Positions 10,823 through 22,956 of a DNA stretch of 64,000 nucleotides are shown piece by piece. The translations under genes and the position numbers were made by a program. Origin of the DNA: Galerina marginata (Eukaryota; Basidiomycota; Agaricomycetes; Agaricales; Galerinaceae). The notes beneath the pieces are model-generated. The model did not search any database. It was not told the origin of the DNA and saw nothing but the letters and a program-made list of their open reading frames with translations. The stretch covers positions 744,001 through 808,000 of the forward strand of contig JAECYW010000015.1 in the NCBI GenBank assembly GCA_023014335.1, given 5' to 3'. Each line of letters opens with the position of its first letter. Positions within the stretch are counted from its first letter, which is position 1.

Positions 10823-13669
10823 GTGCAGGCTTTCTTTCAGCAAGGAGAAGTACTCTCGGCGTCCTCTGGACCTGCCGCGTCGGTTTTCTTAGGAAAGAAA
10901 TACAAGCCTGTAGCTCAGAAAGTAAAACCTGTCTATGCTGAATTGCCCGAAAAATTTAGAATCAAGAGAGAAATTAAGGAAGATCCGTTAGAAAATATGC
11001 CGAAGTTAAGTACACACCCACCTGAGTTTACTCCCACTGGACGGTATACCGCGGAACGACAACAGGCATTTGATAAAGTACATGACGGTGATTTCTTACT
11101 CCCAGAAGAAAGAAAACTAGTCCACCATTTTATGATGGAGCAGAACGGCGCTTTTGCTTGGGATGACACCGAACGCGGACAATTTAGGGAAGATTTCTTC
11201 CCTCCCGTAGTTATCCCTACCGTAGAACACACTCCTTGGGTGTATAAAAATATTCCCATACCTCCCGGACTATATGACGAGGTTTGTAAAATAATCAAGT
11301 CAAAAAGGGATTCAGGAGTCTACGAGCCGTCGAACTCGTCATTCAGATCTAGATGGTTTACTGTAGTAAAGAAGGATGGAAAAAGTCTAAGGATAGTACA
11401 CAGTCTGGAACCTTTGAATGCAGTTACCATCGCGCATTCGGGTCTGCCACCGGCTACAGAAGATTTAGCCACCCATTTTGCGGGCCGCGCCTGTGGAGGC
11501 ATGTTTGATTTATATGTAGAATATGACGAGCGGATACTTGACGAGTCAAGCCGCGACCTCACTACTTTTCAGACGCCCTACGGAGCAATGCGCTTGGTAA
11601 CACTACCTATGGGTTGGACGAACTCTGTGCCAATATTCCACGATGATGTGACCTTTATTCTACAGCCGGAAATTCCGCATTGCACGATACCCTACATAGA
11701 TGATGTGCCCGTCCACGGCCCCAAAACACGATACAAGCTGGAGGACGGATCATATGAAACTATACCAGAAAATGCAGGAATTAGAAGGTTTGTATGGGAG
11801 CACATACAGAATGTAAACAGAATTGTACAACGGATGAAGTACTGTGGTGGAACCTTCTCTGGTACTAAGTCGACTATCTGCGCGGCCGAAATCACTGTTG
11901 TCGGGCACTTGTGTACCATGGACGGACGAAAACCTACTACTGAACGTATCAAGGTCATAGAGGACTGGGGCCCGTGTAGAGACCTGTCCGATGTCCGAGC
12001 ATTTTTAGGAACCGCGGGCGTACTCAGATCGTATATCTCCAATTACGCGGAGCGGGCGCGTCATCTTCAAAAGTTGACGCGGCTCGACACTCCATTTGTT
12101 TGGGGTCCCGATCAAGAAAAGAGTATGGCCATGTTAAAAGATGGAGTGCGAAATTCGTACGTGCTCCAACCTATTGATTACGAAGGACAAGGGGCAGTGG
12201 TTTTAGCTGTAGACACTTCATATATTGCAGTGGGGTACTACATCTATCAGGAAGATAAGGATGATCCCAAGAAGCATTGTTTTGCAAAATTTGGTTCCAT
12301 CACACTAAGTGATCAGGAGGAGCGGTACTCACAACCAAAACAAGAGCTGTATGGACTAAAGAGAGCTTTGACTGAGAATAAGAAGTGGTTAATAGGAGTC
12401 AGGAAACTGATAGTGGAAACGGACGCGCAGTTCATAGGGGGAATGCTACATAATCCGGACATGATGCCTAACGCGGTAATTAACCGCTGGATAGAGCAAG
12501 TCGGGCTGTTTCATTTTACTCTACGTCACAAGGCGGGGAAAACTTTTGGCCCTGACGGATTGTCGCGGCGCCACCGCCAGCCTAATGATCCCGAACCACC
12601 GGAGACAGAGAATGACGACGACGATCCTTCGGGACCGGTAGAAATAGAAATAGCAAATCCTGATGATCCGCCGTTAAGACCGATTGAGGAGTTCGCGGAT
12701 CAAATAGATAATAGGAAAGAATTCACACAAGCCATAGTGGATAATGTGTTTATTCAAGCTGGAGTAGGACCTCGCATAGAATTAGCAGAGGTAACCGACC
12801 CGCTGCCGCGTCCTATAGTAGACTTTGTAGATGACATTGAAGAAACGCAAGGTCACTTCAAAGGCATTGCAAAGTCGGTGGATTGCTTCGCGACCGAGCT
12901 CGCAGAGGCTGACATCTTCCGACTGCAAGAAAAGGATCAACTAGAAAATTATTTGACCACTAATAGTGTACAATTGGGACCCGAAAGACGCGACATGGTA
13001 CAACAGTTAGTTAATGTGCTAGCTCTACCAGACGAGACTGACTTCAAGAATAAGTCTGGCGCGTACCCAGAATTACATCGGACTCCTAGCGCTAAAGGAC
13101 AGGATAATAGGATATCTTGGGTTCTGAAGTGGTTTAATAATAAAAGGTTCAGGCCCGCGGGCTTGAAAGAAAAAGAGTACACACAGTTTATCAGATTCGC
13201 GAACCGTTTTATAATGTATGAGGGACGACTGTACCATAGAGGACAGGAAGCCAAGCATAGGTTATACGTAGAAAAGAAAAGAAGGATGTATATGTTGACC
13301 GCGGCACACGACCATGTTGGTCATTGAGGCTTCTATGCTACCAATCAGTTACTAATACAGAGGTTCTGGTGGCCAGAAATGGAGAAAGACGTCAATTGGT
13401 TTATCAAGACTTGCCATGTATGCCAAGAACGTCAGAAGACTATGTTAAAGATAAAGCCAGTCATTACTCATACGCTGTCAATCTTCCAGACATTGCACGC
13501 GGACGTGATGCATATGACGCCCACGTCTAATGGATGTCCTTATATTGCTCACGGACGCTGCGCAATGACTTCCTGGATGGAGGGACGCGCGTTAAAGAAA
13601 AATGACGGTCGATCTATTGGAATGTGGATCTGGGAAGATATCATTTGTAGATGGGCCTGCTTGGTAGAG
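10823..13669 (+). pseudogene. pol: Ty3-type pol: reverse transcriptase, RNase H, partial integrase
   Basis: One frame, broken by a single TGA at 13325. The RT domain (about residues 165-420) includes RWFTVVKKDGKSLRIVHS, LTTFQTPYGAMRLVTLPMGW and YIDD at 291-294 in the usual basidiomycete Ty3 form. RNase H follows with AVDTS, QELYGL, ETDAQ and GPDGLSRR. The integrase HHCC zinc finger spans the stop: HDHVGH before, and FIKTCHVCQERQ after. The stop reads as CGA to TGA, since family members have Arg there. The integrase core is cut off after WACLVE at 13669, before the second catalytic Asp. The start shown is GTG with no ATG upstream; the real N-terminus with Gag and protease has been deleted. Not functional alone. 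Confidence 0.9.
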
Positions 13670-13725
13670 TCCCGATCAGTCGGAAGAGCACTGGACGACG
13701 CGAGTTCAGAAGCCTCTTGGAGCAT

Positions 13726-14033
13726 TGTTGAGACGAGCTGTGCAAGCCCGAAGCCCGAATCGGTAAGTTCACCGAGTGCGCGTCCCCGAGGCATCCCCGA
13801 TGACTCGCAGTGACTCGTGTACTGACTCTCTTCACTGCTCGTATATTCTAGTACATTCCTCTACTCTAGTTACATGTATATAAAGACCTCGCAAACCTGT
13901 AGTAGCTAGTTATCATAATCTCATTCTTCCTTTCCCCCCAATTACCTTGTGTGAATTAAGTCTCAGTTACTAAGTGCACTGCCGTGCTGATTTCGCTCGT
14001 TACTTTAATAAGTAGCTATATACGATCTCAATA
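13726..14033 (+). repeat. Copia 5' LTR
   Basis: 308 bp, starting TGTTGAG and ending CTCAATA (imperfect inverted ends). TATATAAAGACC near 13878 is a likely TATA box for the genomic transcript. Confidence 0.9.
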
Positions 14034-14049
14034 GGTTATGGGCCCCAGC
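14034..14049 (+). promoter_or_regulatory. Copia primer-binding site, tRNA-iMet half-molecule type
   Basis: GGTTATGGGCCC directly after the LTR is complementary to the anticodon stem-loop of eukaryotic initiator tRNA-Met (GGGCCCATAACC). It does not match a tRNA 3' CCA end. This is the arrangement known from Drosophila copia, where a cleaved tRNA half primes minus-strand DNA. The match is to general knowledge of iMet sequences, not to this species' tRNA. Confidence 0.7.
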
Positions 14050-14129
14050 TCAATACTTACTTACTGAAGAATTTAAGATATCACTAAGAGTTCTATTCAA
14101 CAAGACTTATCTACTAGCAATCTACTATC

Positions 14130-17100
14130 ATGTCTACCTCTGAAATTCGTGATGCATCTTCAAGCCTTTACCGCATCGAACTGTTGAAGGACAACAACTG
14201 GCTTCCGTGGAAACGCCGTGTAACCGGTGTACTTCGAGAACGCCGTCTCCTTAAATATGTCGAAGGAACAGCTAAGAAGCCGGAGGCATTGTCCCCGGGA
14301 GCTGATGAAGCACTGCAAACAGCTTATGAAACAAAGTTATCAGAATGGGAAGAGAATGATGCGTGAGCGCAAACTCAAATTGAGCTTACCTTGAGTGACC
14401 CGCAGATGATACACATCGCAGGTGCCAAGACCGCCGCGGAAATGTGGACGCAGTTGAAGACCGTGAAAGAACCGCGAGGTACAATGGGAATTATTTCGGC
14501 ACGCAGACACTTGTACCGTACCGTAGCCGATGAATCTACAGAAATACAGACTCACATAAATGAGCTTCGTAGTATTCAGGAGGAACTTCACTTACTGGGG
14601 ACACTCGTATCTGACGAGGATTTCACCACTATTTTAATATCTTCTCTCCCGGAATCTTGGGATCAATTCACTACTGCTTACCTTGGAGCTAGCACCTCTA
14701 CTGCGACTACTGCAACTGCTACGACTCCAGCATCGACTTCGCTTTGGAAAATCACTTCGTTTCAGCTCGTCGCGCTTATTCTCAAAGAGACTCGTCGGCA
14801 GACCGAGCGATCCGGATTGGGCGCTAATGTCGCAATGCAAGCGCACGCGCCAAAATCGAGCGCGCATGGTAAAGCCCCTGTGAATAAATCGAATTTAGAG
14901 TGTACTAATTGTCATAAAACAGGACACACTGAACCGGATTGCTGGTCGAAGGGAGGAGGCAGCGAGGGCAAAGGTCCTAAGAGCAACCGACCCCGGAAAG
15001 GCGGGAAGTCAAAACCTAAAGGTAAAGAACGCGCGAGTCAAGCGAGTCAAGCGCAGTCAGAGGGAACGACAACGACAGATGAAAAGGAGGCCGCTTACCA
15101 GTCTAAGGACGGTCAGCCCAGCGTCAAGATCACGCGAAACAGTTGGATCGCGGATACGGCAGCTACGTCCCACATCTGCAATGATCGTGAGTTATTTAAT
15201 TCGTATATTCCCCTTACCTCAAAATCGATTGAAGGCATTGGCCAACAGTCAATCTCAGCTCTAGGAATTGGTAAAGTCAGTTTAAACTGCAAAGTTGATG
15301 GAAAATTAATAACCAATCACTTACAGAACGTCTTATACGCCCCGGATGCCGCGAATAATCTGCTTTCGATTACCAAACTCGATAAAGCGGATGGTTACGC
15401 CACTTGCAAAGGCGGAGGAATTAAACTCTGGAACAAGAACGATAAGCTACTAGCCCAAGGAAAGATAGTCAACAATTTGTACGTACTGGATGCAGAACCC
15501 ATTCACGCAGCACGGGAGCACGCTCAGGTCGCGCTAAGCCTCCCGGATACATGGGATTCACTCCACAAGAAATACGGACACCTATCAATTTTGGGACTTA
15601 AGAAATTAATCAAGGACAATTTAATCGAAGGACTTACCGTTGATCCCACCGAAGAATTCCATCAATGCGAAGCCTGCATTCAAGGCAAGCAGCATCGCAA
15701 CTCTTATCCTGCAGAAAGTGAAACTCGAGCAGAGAATCCAGGAGAACTCACCCATAGCGACGTCTGGGGACCAGCGCGCACCGCTTCAATCAGTGGGTCG
15801 AAGTATTATATTTCTTTCAGCGACGACGCGACACGTAGATGCACGGTTCTTTTTATGAAGAAGAAATCAGAAGCATTCGAAAAAGTCAAGGAACACATTA
15901 CCTGGGTAGAGAAGAAATTCGGATTCACACCGAAGGTTTTATGCGTCGACAACGGCACTGAATACATCAATAAGAAAACGAAGGACTGGTGTGCTGAGAA
16001 GGGAATTGAAATTCAAACCACCGCACCTTATTCTCCATCGCAAAATGGAATCGCCGAGCGCTTCAACCGCACGTTAATCGAATTAGCTCGATCCATGTTG
16101 ATTGGAAGAAACTTACCTCATTTTTTATGGGCCGAAGCCGTCAGACATGCCGCCTATCTTCGTAATCGAGCGCCTACACGAGCGCTTAAAGGAAAGACCC
16201 CCGAGGAAGCGTGGTCCGGTCGGAAACCGAACATGTCGCACCTCCAGGAATTCGGATGCGACGTCTGGATTTTAAACGAAGGAAGTCAATCGAAGTTATC
16301 ACCAAAATCAACGAAATATACCTTTGTTGGATTTGAGGACGGACCAAAAGCTGTACGCTATTATGACTCGAAAAATCGCAACATCAAAGTTTCTAGGAAT
16401 TATATATTTTCAGAAAAGGAACCTGAAGCGATGGAATTCGAACTCTTACCTAGATTGGAGCTCGAGGGGGAGTTAAAGGGTAATTCCGAACCCCAATCTC
16501 CCGAGAACACACCTAAAGAGTCACCTGAAACGAAATTTTTAGCACCTGAGAATGCGCCACAACAAGCGCCCGCACCAGCGCCTAACGTCGAACCGCCTAA
16601 AGTGACGCCGTCAACGCCGAGTAAGCCTCAGAAATCAAATAACTCACCGAGTACGCCTACGACGAGCCCAAATGTCGCATATTACCCTAAGAAGCACAAT
16701 CCTATCCCATTACGACGCACAAACAGAAACCTGCCAGACCTTGATTATAGGAAAATTAATAATCCAGATGCTCGCTTACCTGCCCCCCGGCCACGAAATG
16801 AAGGCACCTCACAGGACGAAATTGACGAGGAAACTATCGCAAATTTAGCCTCAAACAAATTAGGCTTTGTGGCATCATTAAATAATGCTAATGATGACCT
16901 ACCTCGATCGATTAACGAAGCCAAGGCTTCTCCTGAATGGGAACACTGGGAAAAGGCAATTAACGAAGAATATTCACTATTAGAAGGCATGGAAACTTGG
17001 GAATTGGATGACTTACCGCCAGAACAAAAGGCAATCGGATGCCGATGGGTTTTCCTGAGGAAATACAACGAACACGGCGAAATAGTTCGATATAAAGCTC

Positions 17101-18476
17101 GCCTCGTAGCGCAGGGCTTCTCCCAAATCCCAGGAATGGATTTCGATGGCACCTTCGCGCCAGTAATGCGCCACGATTTGCTTAGAGCACTGCTCGCAAT
17201 CGCAGCAATTAAAGACCTCGAAATTCAGCAGTTAGACGTCAAAGGAGCATATTTAAATGGCAACTTACAAGAGGAAATATTTATGCAACAACCAGACGGA
17301 TTTCACGACGGAACAACGAAGGTTTGCCGCCTCAAGAAGACGATCTACGGACTCAAACAATCAGGACGCGAATGGAATCGCAAACTCGATAAGGTACTGA
17401 CCAAACTTCGATTCAGCAAGTCCAATGTCGACCATTGCGTGTATATCCGCACGGAAAACGGTCATACATCGTACATAACTGTCTGGGTGGATGATTTGAT
17501 GTTATTCACTGACAATTCAGTTGGAATGGACAAAATTAAAGCTTACCTCAAGAAGGAATTCGAAATAAATGACCTAGGAGAGCCTAAACTTATTATTGGC
17601 CTCGAAGTTAAGAGGGACAGAAAGGCACATACCATTACACTTGGTCAGACAACTTATATTGACCGTGTACTCAAGAAGTACGGCATGGAAAATTGTCGAC
17701 CGGTATCGACTCCGATGGATCCGAATGTCATCCTAACACGTGTCGACGAAAGTGACATGAAAGAGGAGGCACAAAGAGACCACGACGAGCGCCTAGGAGG
17801 AGGTTATGCCGCGGCTGTTGGTTCACTAATGTATGCCGCGATTGGAACTTGACCTGATATTGCCTACGCAGTACAGAAGTTGAGTAAATATTCAAGTAGT
17901 CCCGGAAACTCACATTGGACCGCATTAAAGCGCGTATTCCGCTATCTAGCAGGAATGCGCGATCGTGTCTTGTTTTACGGAGGCGACGTGGATGAAGACG
18001 AAGTTAATTTTAGCGCCTATTGTGACGCGGACTTTGCTTCTGATCCGGATGATCGCAAGTCCATTTCGGGTTATACCTTATTTTTAGGCAATGCCGCCAT
18101 TGCTTGGAGTTTGAAGAAACAAACAACCATCGCGCTCTCAACCACCGAAGCCGAATATACGGCCATCGCTCATGCCACGCGCCAAATTATTTGGCTACGA
18201 AATTTATTCAAGGATCTCGGCTACACGCAAGACGATCCGACAATTTTATTTAGCGACAATCAGTCCGCTATTGCACTCACGCAAGACCCTCAATTTCACG
18301 CACGCTCGAAACACTTCGACATCACAAACCATTTCGTACGTGCTAAAGTCCAAGACCAGACTATTGAAGTTATTTATTGTCCAACTGACGAAATGACTTC
18401 AGATATATTTACCAAGGCTCTTGCAAAGCCGAAGCACGAACAGTTCACTTATGAACTTGGTCTGCTTCCAGCTTGA
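14130..18476 (+). pseudogene. gag-pol: Copia Gag-Pol polyprotein with two CGA-to-TGA stops
   Basis: The 1,448-codon frame starts MSTSEIRD at the first ATG after the leader. In order: Gag (about 1-250); zinc knuckle CTNCHKTGHTEPDC from 258; protease with WIADTAATSH (Asp about 342); integrase with an HHCC finger (KYGHLS ... CEACIQGKQ), then core Asp in HSDVWG, Asp in VDNGTEY (about 607) and Glu in NGIAERFNR (about 642); RT with RLVAQGFSQ, QLDVKGAYLNG, IYGLKQSGREWN and WVDD (about 1119-1122); RNase H with YCDADFAS and STTEAEYTA. TGA at 14364 (codon 79) and 17850 (codon 1241) stand where relatives have Arg (the second in the RPDIAYAV motif). No frameshifts. Without the two transitions it would be full length. 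Confidence 0.95.
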
Positions 18477-18483
18477 GGGGGAG
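18475..18483 (+). promoter_or_regulatory. Copia polypurine tract
   Basis: GAGGGGGAG, overlapping the Gag-Pol stop and directly adjoining the right LTR; it would prime plus-strand DNA. Confidence 0.85.
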
Positions 18484-18791
18484 TGTTGAGACGAGCTGTG
18501 CAAGCCCGAAGCCTGAATCGGTAAGTTCACCGAGTGCACGTCCCCGAGGCATCCCCGATGACTCGCAGTGACTCATGTACTGACTCTCTTCACTGCTCGT
18601 ATATTCTAGTACATTCCTCTACTCTAGTTACATGTATATAAAGACCTCGCAAACCTGTAGTAGCTAGTTATCATAATCTCATTCTTCCTTTCCCCCCAAT
18701 TACCTTGTGTGAATTAAGTCTCAGTTACTAAGTGCACTGCCGTGCTGATTTCGCTTGTTACTTTAATAAGTAGCTATATACGATCTCAATA
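18484..18791 (+). repeat. Copia 3' LTR
   Basis: 304/308 identical to the left LTR. All four changes are CpG transitions: CCCGAA to CCTGAA, GCGCG to GCACG, CTCGTG to CTCATG, GCTCG to GCTTG. Confidence 0.9.
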
Positions 18792-20067
18792 AGCATCCCA
18801 GCTGATAGCTCAGCATGGGGCGCCCCTAAGGAGGGCACGAGGCTTCTCCGCAGACTGGTGGACGCGGCCCAGGCTTAGGTTTCTTCTGATGGACGAAAGA
18901 GCGAGGTGGGTTGCGTACCTTGGTAGGGGTCTGGTACGATCTCCACCAGACGCGGCAGGTGGTTGACTACCACCAGGCCCGCCCTCGTCGTCCACCACCA
19001 TAGCCTGGAACGCGCGCGTCAAGAGAGTGGTAACAAATGTACCAGGGAGGATGAGCTTTACCTCCTCGGAGTCGTCCTGAAAATCGATCCTCTTTAGTGA
19101 GAGGCCGCGGCAAGAAAGATAAGTTAGATACCTGGTCTTCGTCCCTGTCCATGCCGCGTTCGAGTCCGTTGCGGCTAAGCTGCTTGTTTGTCTAATGGAA
19201 ACAGGATAAACAAAGTTTAGCAACAAGCAGGGATTGAAGAAACAACTAGACTTACTGGGGGAGCAGGTTTATCCCTGATCTCCTGGATGGTCTTGCAGAG
19301 TCGAGCCATAAGACGATACTCCTGGGGGTACTCGGTGAACTTGGTCGGATAAGCTTTCTTGTAGTCTTGAAAGGCGCGGCGTATACCGAAAGGGATATCC
19401 CTAGCGGCTTTACCGGCCTCCTGGACCTGGTAAGGTTGTTCGACCCAACCTGACTGAGAAAGATAAAGGTTGCTTTAGTATAGAAAGGAAATGAAAGGGG
19501 ACGCGGCTCACAATGTACTTGGCCGCGTCGATCAAACCACTCCAAAGGCTACCTATAGACTTAATGTCGTGAGGAGACTCGGGGGTGGTGTGATGCATAA
19601 TATAGAAGGTTTGCCTAACGGCATCCTCTAAGGAAGGGTTAAGTGCGGCGCGCATTATAGGAAAGATTGGGTAGGGAATCCCAGGTGGACGCCCAGTTGA
19701 ACTTATAGTCTGGCAAAAGTGACGCGGCAGGGTGGACCGTTCAGGAAAAATCGAGTGTCTACGCTTCACTGTGTACACTGCATAGAGCCTAAAAGTCATC
19801 TACATGACCAGTCTCGTAAGAGACAGGACGTAAGCAATAACACATGGATGGCGTACGCAGTAGCTACGCAATAGCGCGTACGCTATCGCGACGCGCCAAC
19901 ATAATAAAGGCGGGTCATTTGATCGGACGCTTTACCACTATTGGAAATTCGTTACCCCGATATAGAAACGATCACTGATCACATTAACGGAACCATCTGA
20001 TACATATCATCTAGACTAAGATGCTTCCGGTCATTGCCTCAGGATGGTGGTAGAAGTCGCGAACAGG

Positions 20068-20667
20068 TCAAAAAGTCTTCTCCAGCTCAGCATACTCGAG
20101 AATGCGATGGAAGTTGCATTGCATGTACTCCTCTTCACTAACGCGCTTCTGAAATTTCTGGTAATCAATGTTTCGAATTTGCCAGACCGCGTGGAGACCC
20201 TGATGACGAAAAATCGCGATCAGAAAAAGATAACCGAGAGTAACGACCGCATACCCCAAATGTTTGAGGGAGACGCGGGACCTCAGGACAGAGCATGAGG
20301 GACTTGAAAGCGGGAGGGATCAACTCGAAGGACCGAAGGGATTCCGAAAATTGTAACCAGACGGTGTAAACCTCGATGTACGCGTCCGCCATGGCGGTCC
20401 CGTACATTATAGGCGGTGAACCGACGGAGGCCTAGACGAGTATAAGTGAGTTTTGGGTTGCTACAGAAATAGGACCCGCGGCAACAAGATACACACCAAA
20501 GCATTGGAAAGATCGTAGAGGGCATCGAAAGTGAAATTGCCCGCAGCATTACCAGCCGCGGCAAACGCTTCTCTAAAGAGTGCCTGAGGAACGAGCAAGC
20601 AATTGGGCAGCGCGGGCTCGTAGAAGGAAGACGGAGCGCTATCTTCAGCACTGAGAAAGGCTGGCAT
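20068..20667 (-). CDS. Antisense gene B2, unknown protein related to B1
   Basis: Three exons, 20667-20497, 20431-20282 and 20199-20068, with GT-AG introns in phase 0; about 150 residues if ATG 20667 is used, though the frame is open further upstream to about 20711 and it may be joined to B1. No family recognised. The last exon begins GLHAVWQIRNIDY, which matches TLQAVWMTGNLSY of B1, and both follow an intron at the same place with an ATCAG acceptor. This shared exon border indicates duplication. The 3' flank has no further coding signal before gene C. Confidence 0.55.
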
Positions 20668-20767
20668 TGGTCTTTTCGAAGAAGATAGTGGACGCGGCAA
20701 AATAGTCTCAAATTTATAGTTTTGGGCCGCGGCCAGTAATTCTATAACAGGAATACAGAAATTGTGT

Positions 20768-22457
20768 TTAATCAGACGGAGTTTCCTGGGACATATCCAT
20801 CGCAAAGGGACGAAGAGCGGGATGATGCTGGACGGGGAACCGCAAGGCTTGCTCGTTAACTGCCCACCCAATCGCCCTAACGTAACACATCTCTGCTTGC
20901 TCGTCAGCCTCTGAGCGCGCGAAGTTGAACGCGGAATGGTACGACAAGTTTCCGGTCATCCAGACCGCCTGAAGAGTCTGATCCCAGACAATCAGAAGGT
21001 GTGAAAAGAGACCGAGCAAAAGAGAAGCGTACCTCGTCCGCAACCTTCAAGGTAGGGATGCTTGGCTCCACCATCATCTCTAGCATGCCCCCCGCGGCGT
21101 GGGACACATGAGGCTGGACCGCGACTTCAGCAACTCCCGGGCGCGCGCGAGCTTTGATCAAGTAAACCCATTGACTGGCTATCCCCAGGAAGTGTAGCGC
21201 GACGGGGGTACCGAATTCTATCAATTCGGCAGGGAATTGGAGCTTTTAATCAAGACAGGATTAAGTCTAACAGAAGTAAAAAGCTTCAACAGATACGCAC
21301 AAAGGCTTCAGTCCACGCTACAAGAGCATCAATGGGAGGTACAAAGTCCGTTCTAAGTGGCGCCGCGGCTGCCACCAGATCGCAGAAAGCGGCGCGACGA
21401 GCATCGGCAACATCCAAGATAGCTTGCGTAGCGTCGTCATAAACTAAGTCGGCGCGTGTGTGATCAATAATTGCGGCGAGAAGGAAGAACTCCTTCTCGT
21501 TGTCAAGAATGGTAGCAAAGGAAAAGTGTAGGGACATGTAGCAAGATTGTTTGACTACGTCCCGGATAGAACCCAAGTCTCTTAAATGATAATGTAACAA
21601 GGGTAGGATGATAATGGTCATTGACTAAGGACAAGAATTGGTTCCGTATGACTACAACGCATAATCACAAGCTGATCCAGAATCCACCAAAACGGCCGGG
21701 GCCAAGGTCCGCGTCCCGTCCACTTCCAATGCAGCGGCAGAATAGCCCGCGTACATAGAACTTTCTATCCCCGCGTACTCTCGACGCCGACTGTGAATGC
21801 GAAGAAGTGCTACGGACTCCCAGGCCGAGTCCAGAACAACCGCAGGCTGACGGTCGCTGAGGTAGGCGTTGCCGAGGCGCCAGGCTTCGTATATGTCCTA
21901 AAAGATCGTTTATGGTTATTGAAATAAATCATTAAGAGCCTTTCGGACTTACAGATGAATAACGAGGGAGTAATGGTAAATCTGGCCGCATCATAGATCG
22001 AAGGAGACGACGACCTGTACTGCTGGACGCGACACCGGGATTGAAAGTCTGAGCAACAACCCATCGATTGGTGACGCGCTGATAGATTTCCGCGAACTCA
22101 GATCCATATACAATATAGGCGTCAGGAACCTGAAGCTGTTATTACAATTTTAGTAACGGTTTATAGATAGAAAAAGAAGTGGAGAACCATTCGGCGAGTC
22201 AGCTTCTTCAAAGCATCCATTGGTATGCCAAGTGTTGCGGCCGTGCCCAGATTACCAACCGCCGCGTGAACATAATCGCTATAAGCGCGTTTCACGAGCG
22301 CCAGATAATGGTGATAATGCTGCAACCAGCGAGGATTATTGCGGATATTGATAGGATAGCAGGCAAAACGACGATCAATGGCGCTAAATGGTGTCGCGTC
22401 GAAATAAGAAACTTCTTCAAGCGGAGGGGAAGGCGAGGATATCGTCGAAAAAGACAT
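20768..22457 (-). CDS. Antisense gene B1, unknown 468-residue protein
   Basis: Six exons: 22457-22188, 22135-21953, 21897-21688, 21624-21301, 21242-21033 and 20977-20768. Lengths are 270, 183, 210, 324, 210 and 210, all phase 0, with GT-AG introns of 52-63 bases (donor GTAAGT in the second, GTGCGT in the fourth, GTACGC in the fifth; the first donor GTTCTC is weak). The ATG at 22457 is the only in-frame one in the first exon. The protein is mixed helical and rich in Ala and aromatic residues, with no signal peptide or obvious catalytic motif; no known family was recognised. It has no internal stop, unlike the sense pol, so it may have been under recent selection. Confidence 0.6.
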
Positions 22458-22625
22458 AACCGCCTGGAATCCAGCCGTGGCCAAAGCAGATTTTATACTG
22501 ATAGACTCGATGGAGCTTCTGATTAATTTTGTCACGGACGCGGCCGCTGTAAACTCAACCCACCAGTAACGATCTCGATCTGTAATGTTGATGAGCAGTA
22601 ATGTTGTTTTAGTCAGCACTGCTGA

Positions 22626-22661
22626 TCAACTGGGACAGTTGATATTTAAGTTGGGGGGAGA
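22626..22661 (+). promoter_or_regulatory. Second copy of the polypurine tract with its hairpin
   Basis: A hairpin TCAACTG-GGA-CAGTTGA (22626-22642) is followed by TTTAAGTTGGGGGGAGA. The same pair occurs before the right LTR at 25385-25421. The tract differs at two of 19 positions; the hairpin stems differ by compensating changes. Read on the minus strand it lies about 200 bases upstream of gene B1, so it could be a promoter element instead of a central polypurine tract. Confidence 0.55.
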
Positions 22662-22956
22662 GAGGCTGCTGCGCGCCATAAAATCATACCAATAAAATTT
22701 TCAAATTTTATTAAAACTCACAAAGACATTATAGAGAATCAGACAGATCGAGAATCAAGCAAAGTTGAACAAGAAATAAAAGGCTTTATAATTTTGACTA
22801 TAGAAAACAAAAGAACTACTAGTTACTTAGATATAAAAGCCTTCAAAATACCTAAGAGCTAAACTAGTAGTCTACCAAAGAACGATCGCGACGAAACGGA
22901 AAGACGAGGTGTAGCAAGAGTAAATGATACAACAAAAAGATAATAACCCAGCCCAC

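Larger units (their letters stand above)
13726..18791 (+). mobile_element. Complete Ty1-copia element, nested
   Basis: LTRs of 308 bp (13726-14033 and 18484-18791), 5-bp TSD agcat (13721-13725 and 18792-18796), a primer-binding site directly after the left LTR, one Gag-Pol frame with two stop codons, and a polypurine tract directly before the right LTR. It lies in the last exon of antisense gene C. Removing it with one TSD copy restores that gene's reading frame, which shows the insertion came later. The LTRs differ at four positions, all C to T or G to A at CpG in the right LTR, so the element is young in time but modified. Confidence 0.95.
13549..19799 (-). pseudogene. Antisense gene C of the LTR element, split by copia
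   Basis: Exons on the minus strand: 19799-19512, 19453-19256, 19191-19132, 19076-18919 and 18854-18797, the last continuing at 13725-13549 across the copia insertion. All four introns are GT-AG, 55-64 bases, and every junction keeps phase; with the insertion removed the product is about 312 residues. No known domain was recognised. Seen: an Asp/Glu-rich stretch DEDQDDSEE at the exon 3/4 border, a Gly/Pro linker (DDEGGPGGSQPP), and a Ser-rich tail. The start ATG at 19799 could instead be 19655. The last 40 or so codons run antisense through integrase sequence, so the present C-terminus is probably a fusion product. Confidence 0.6.
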
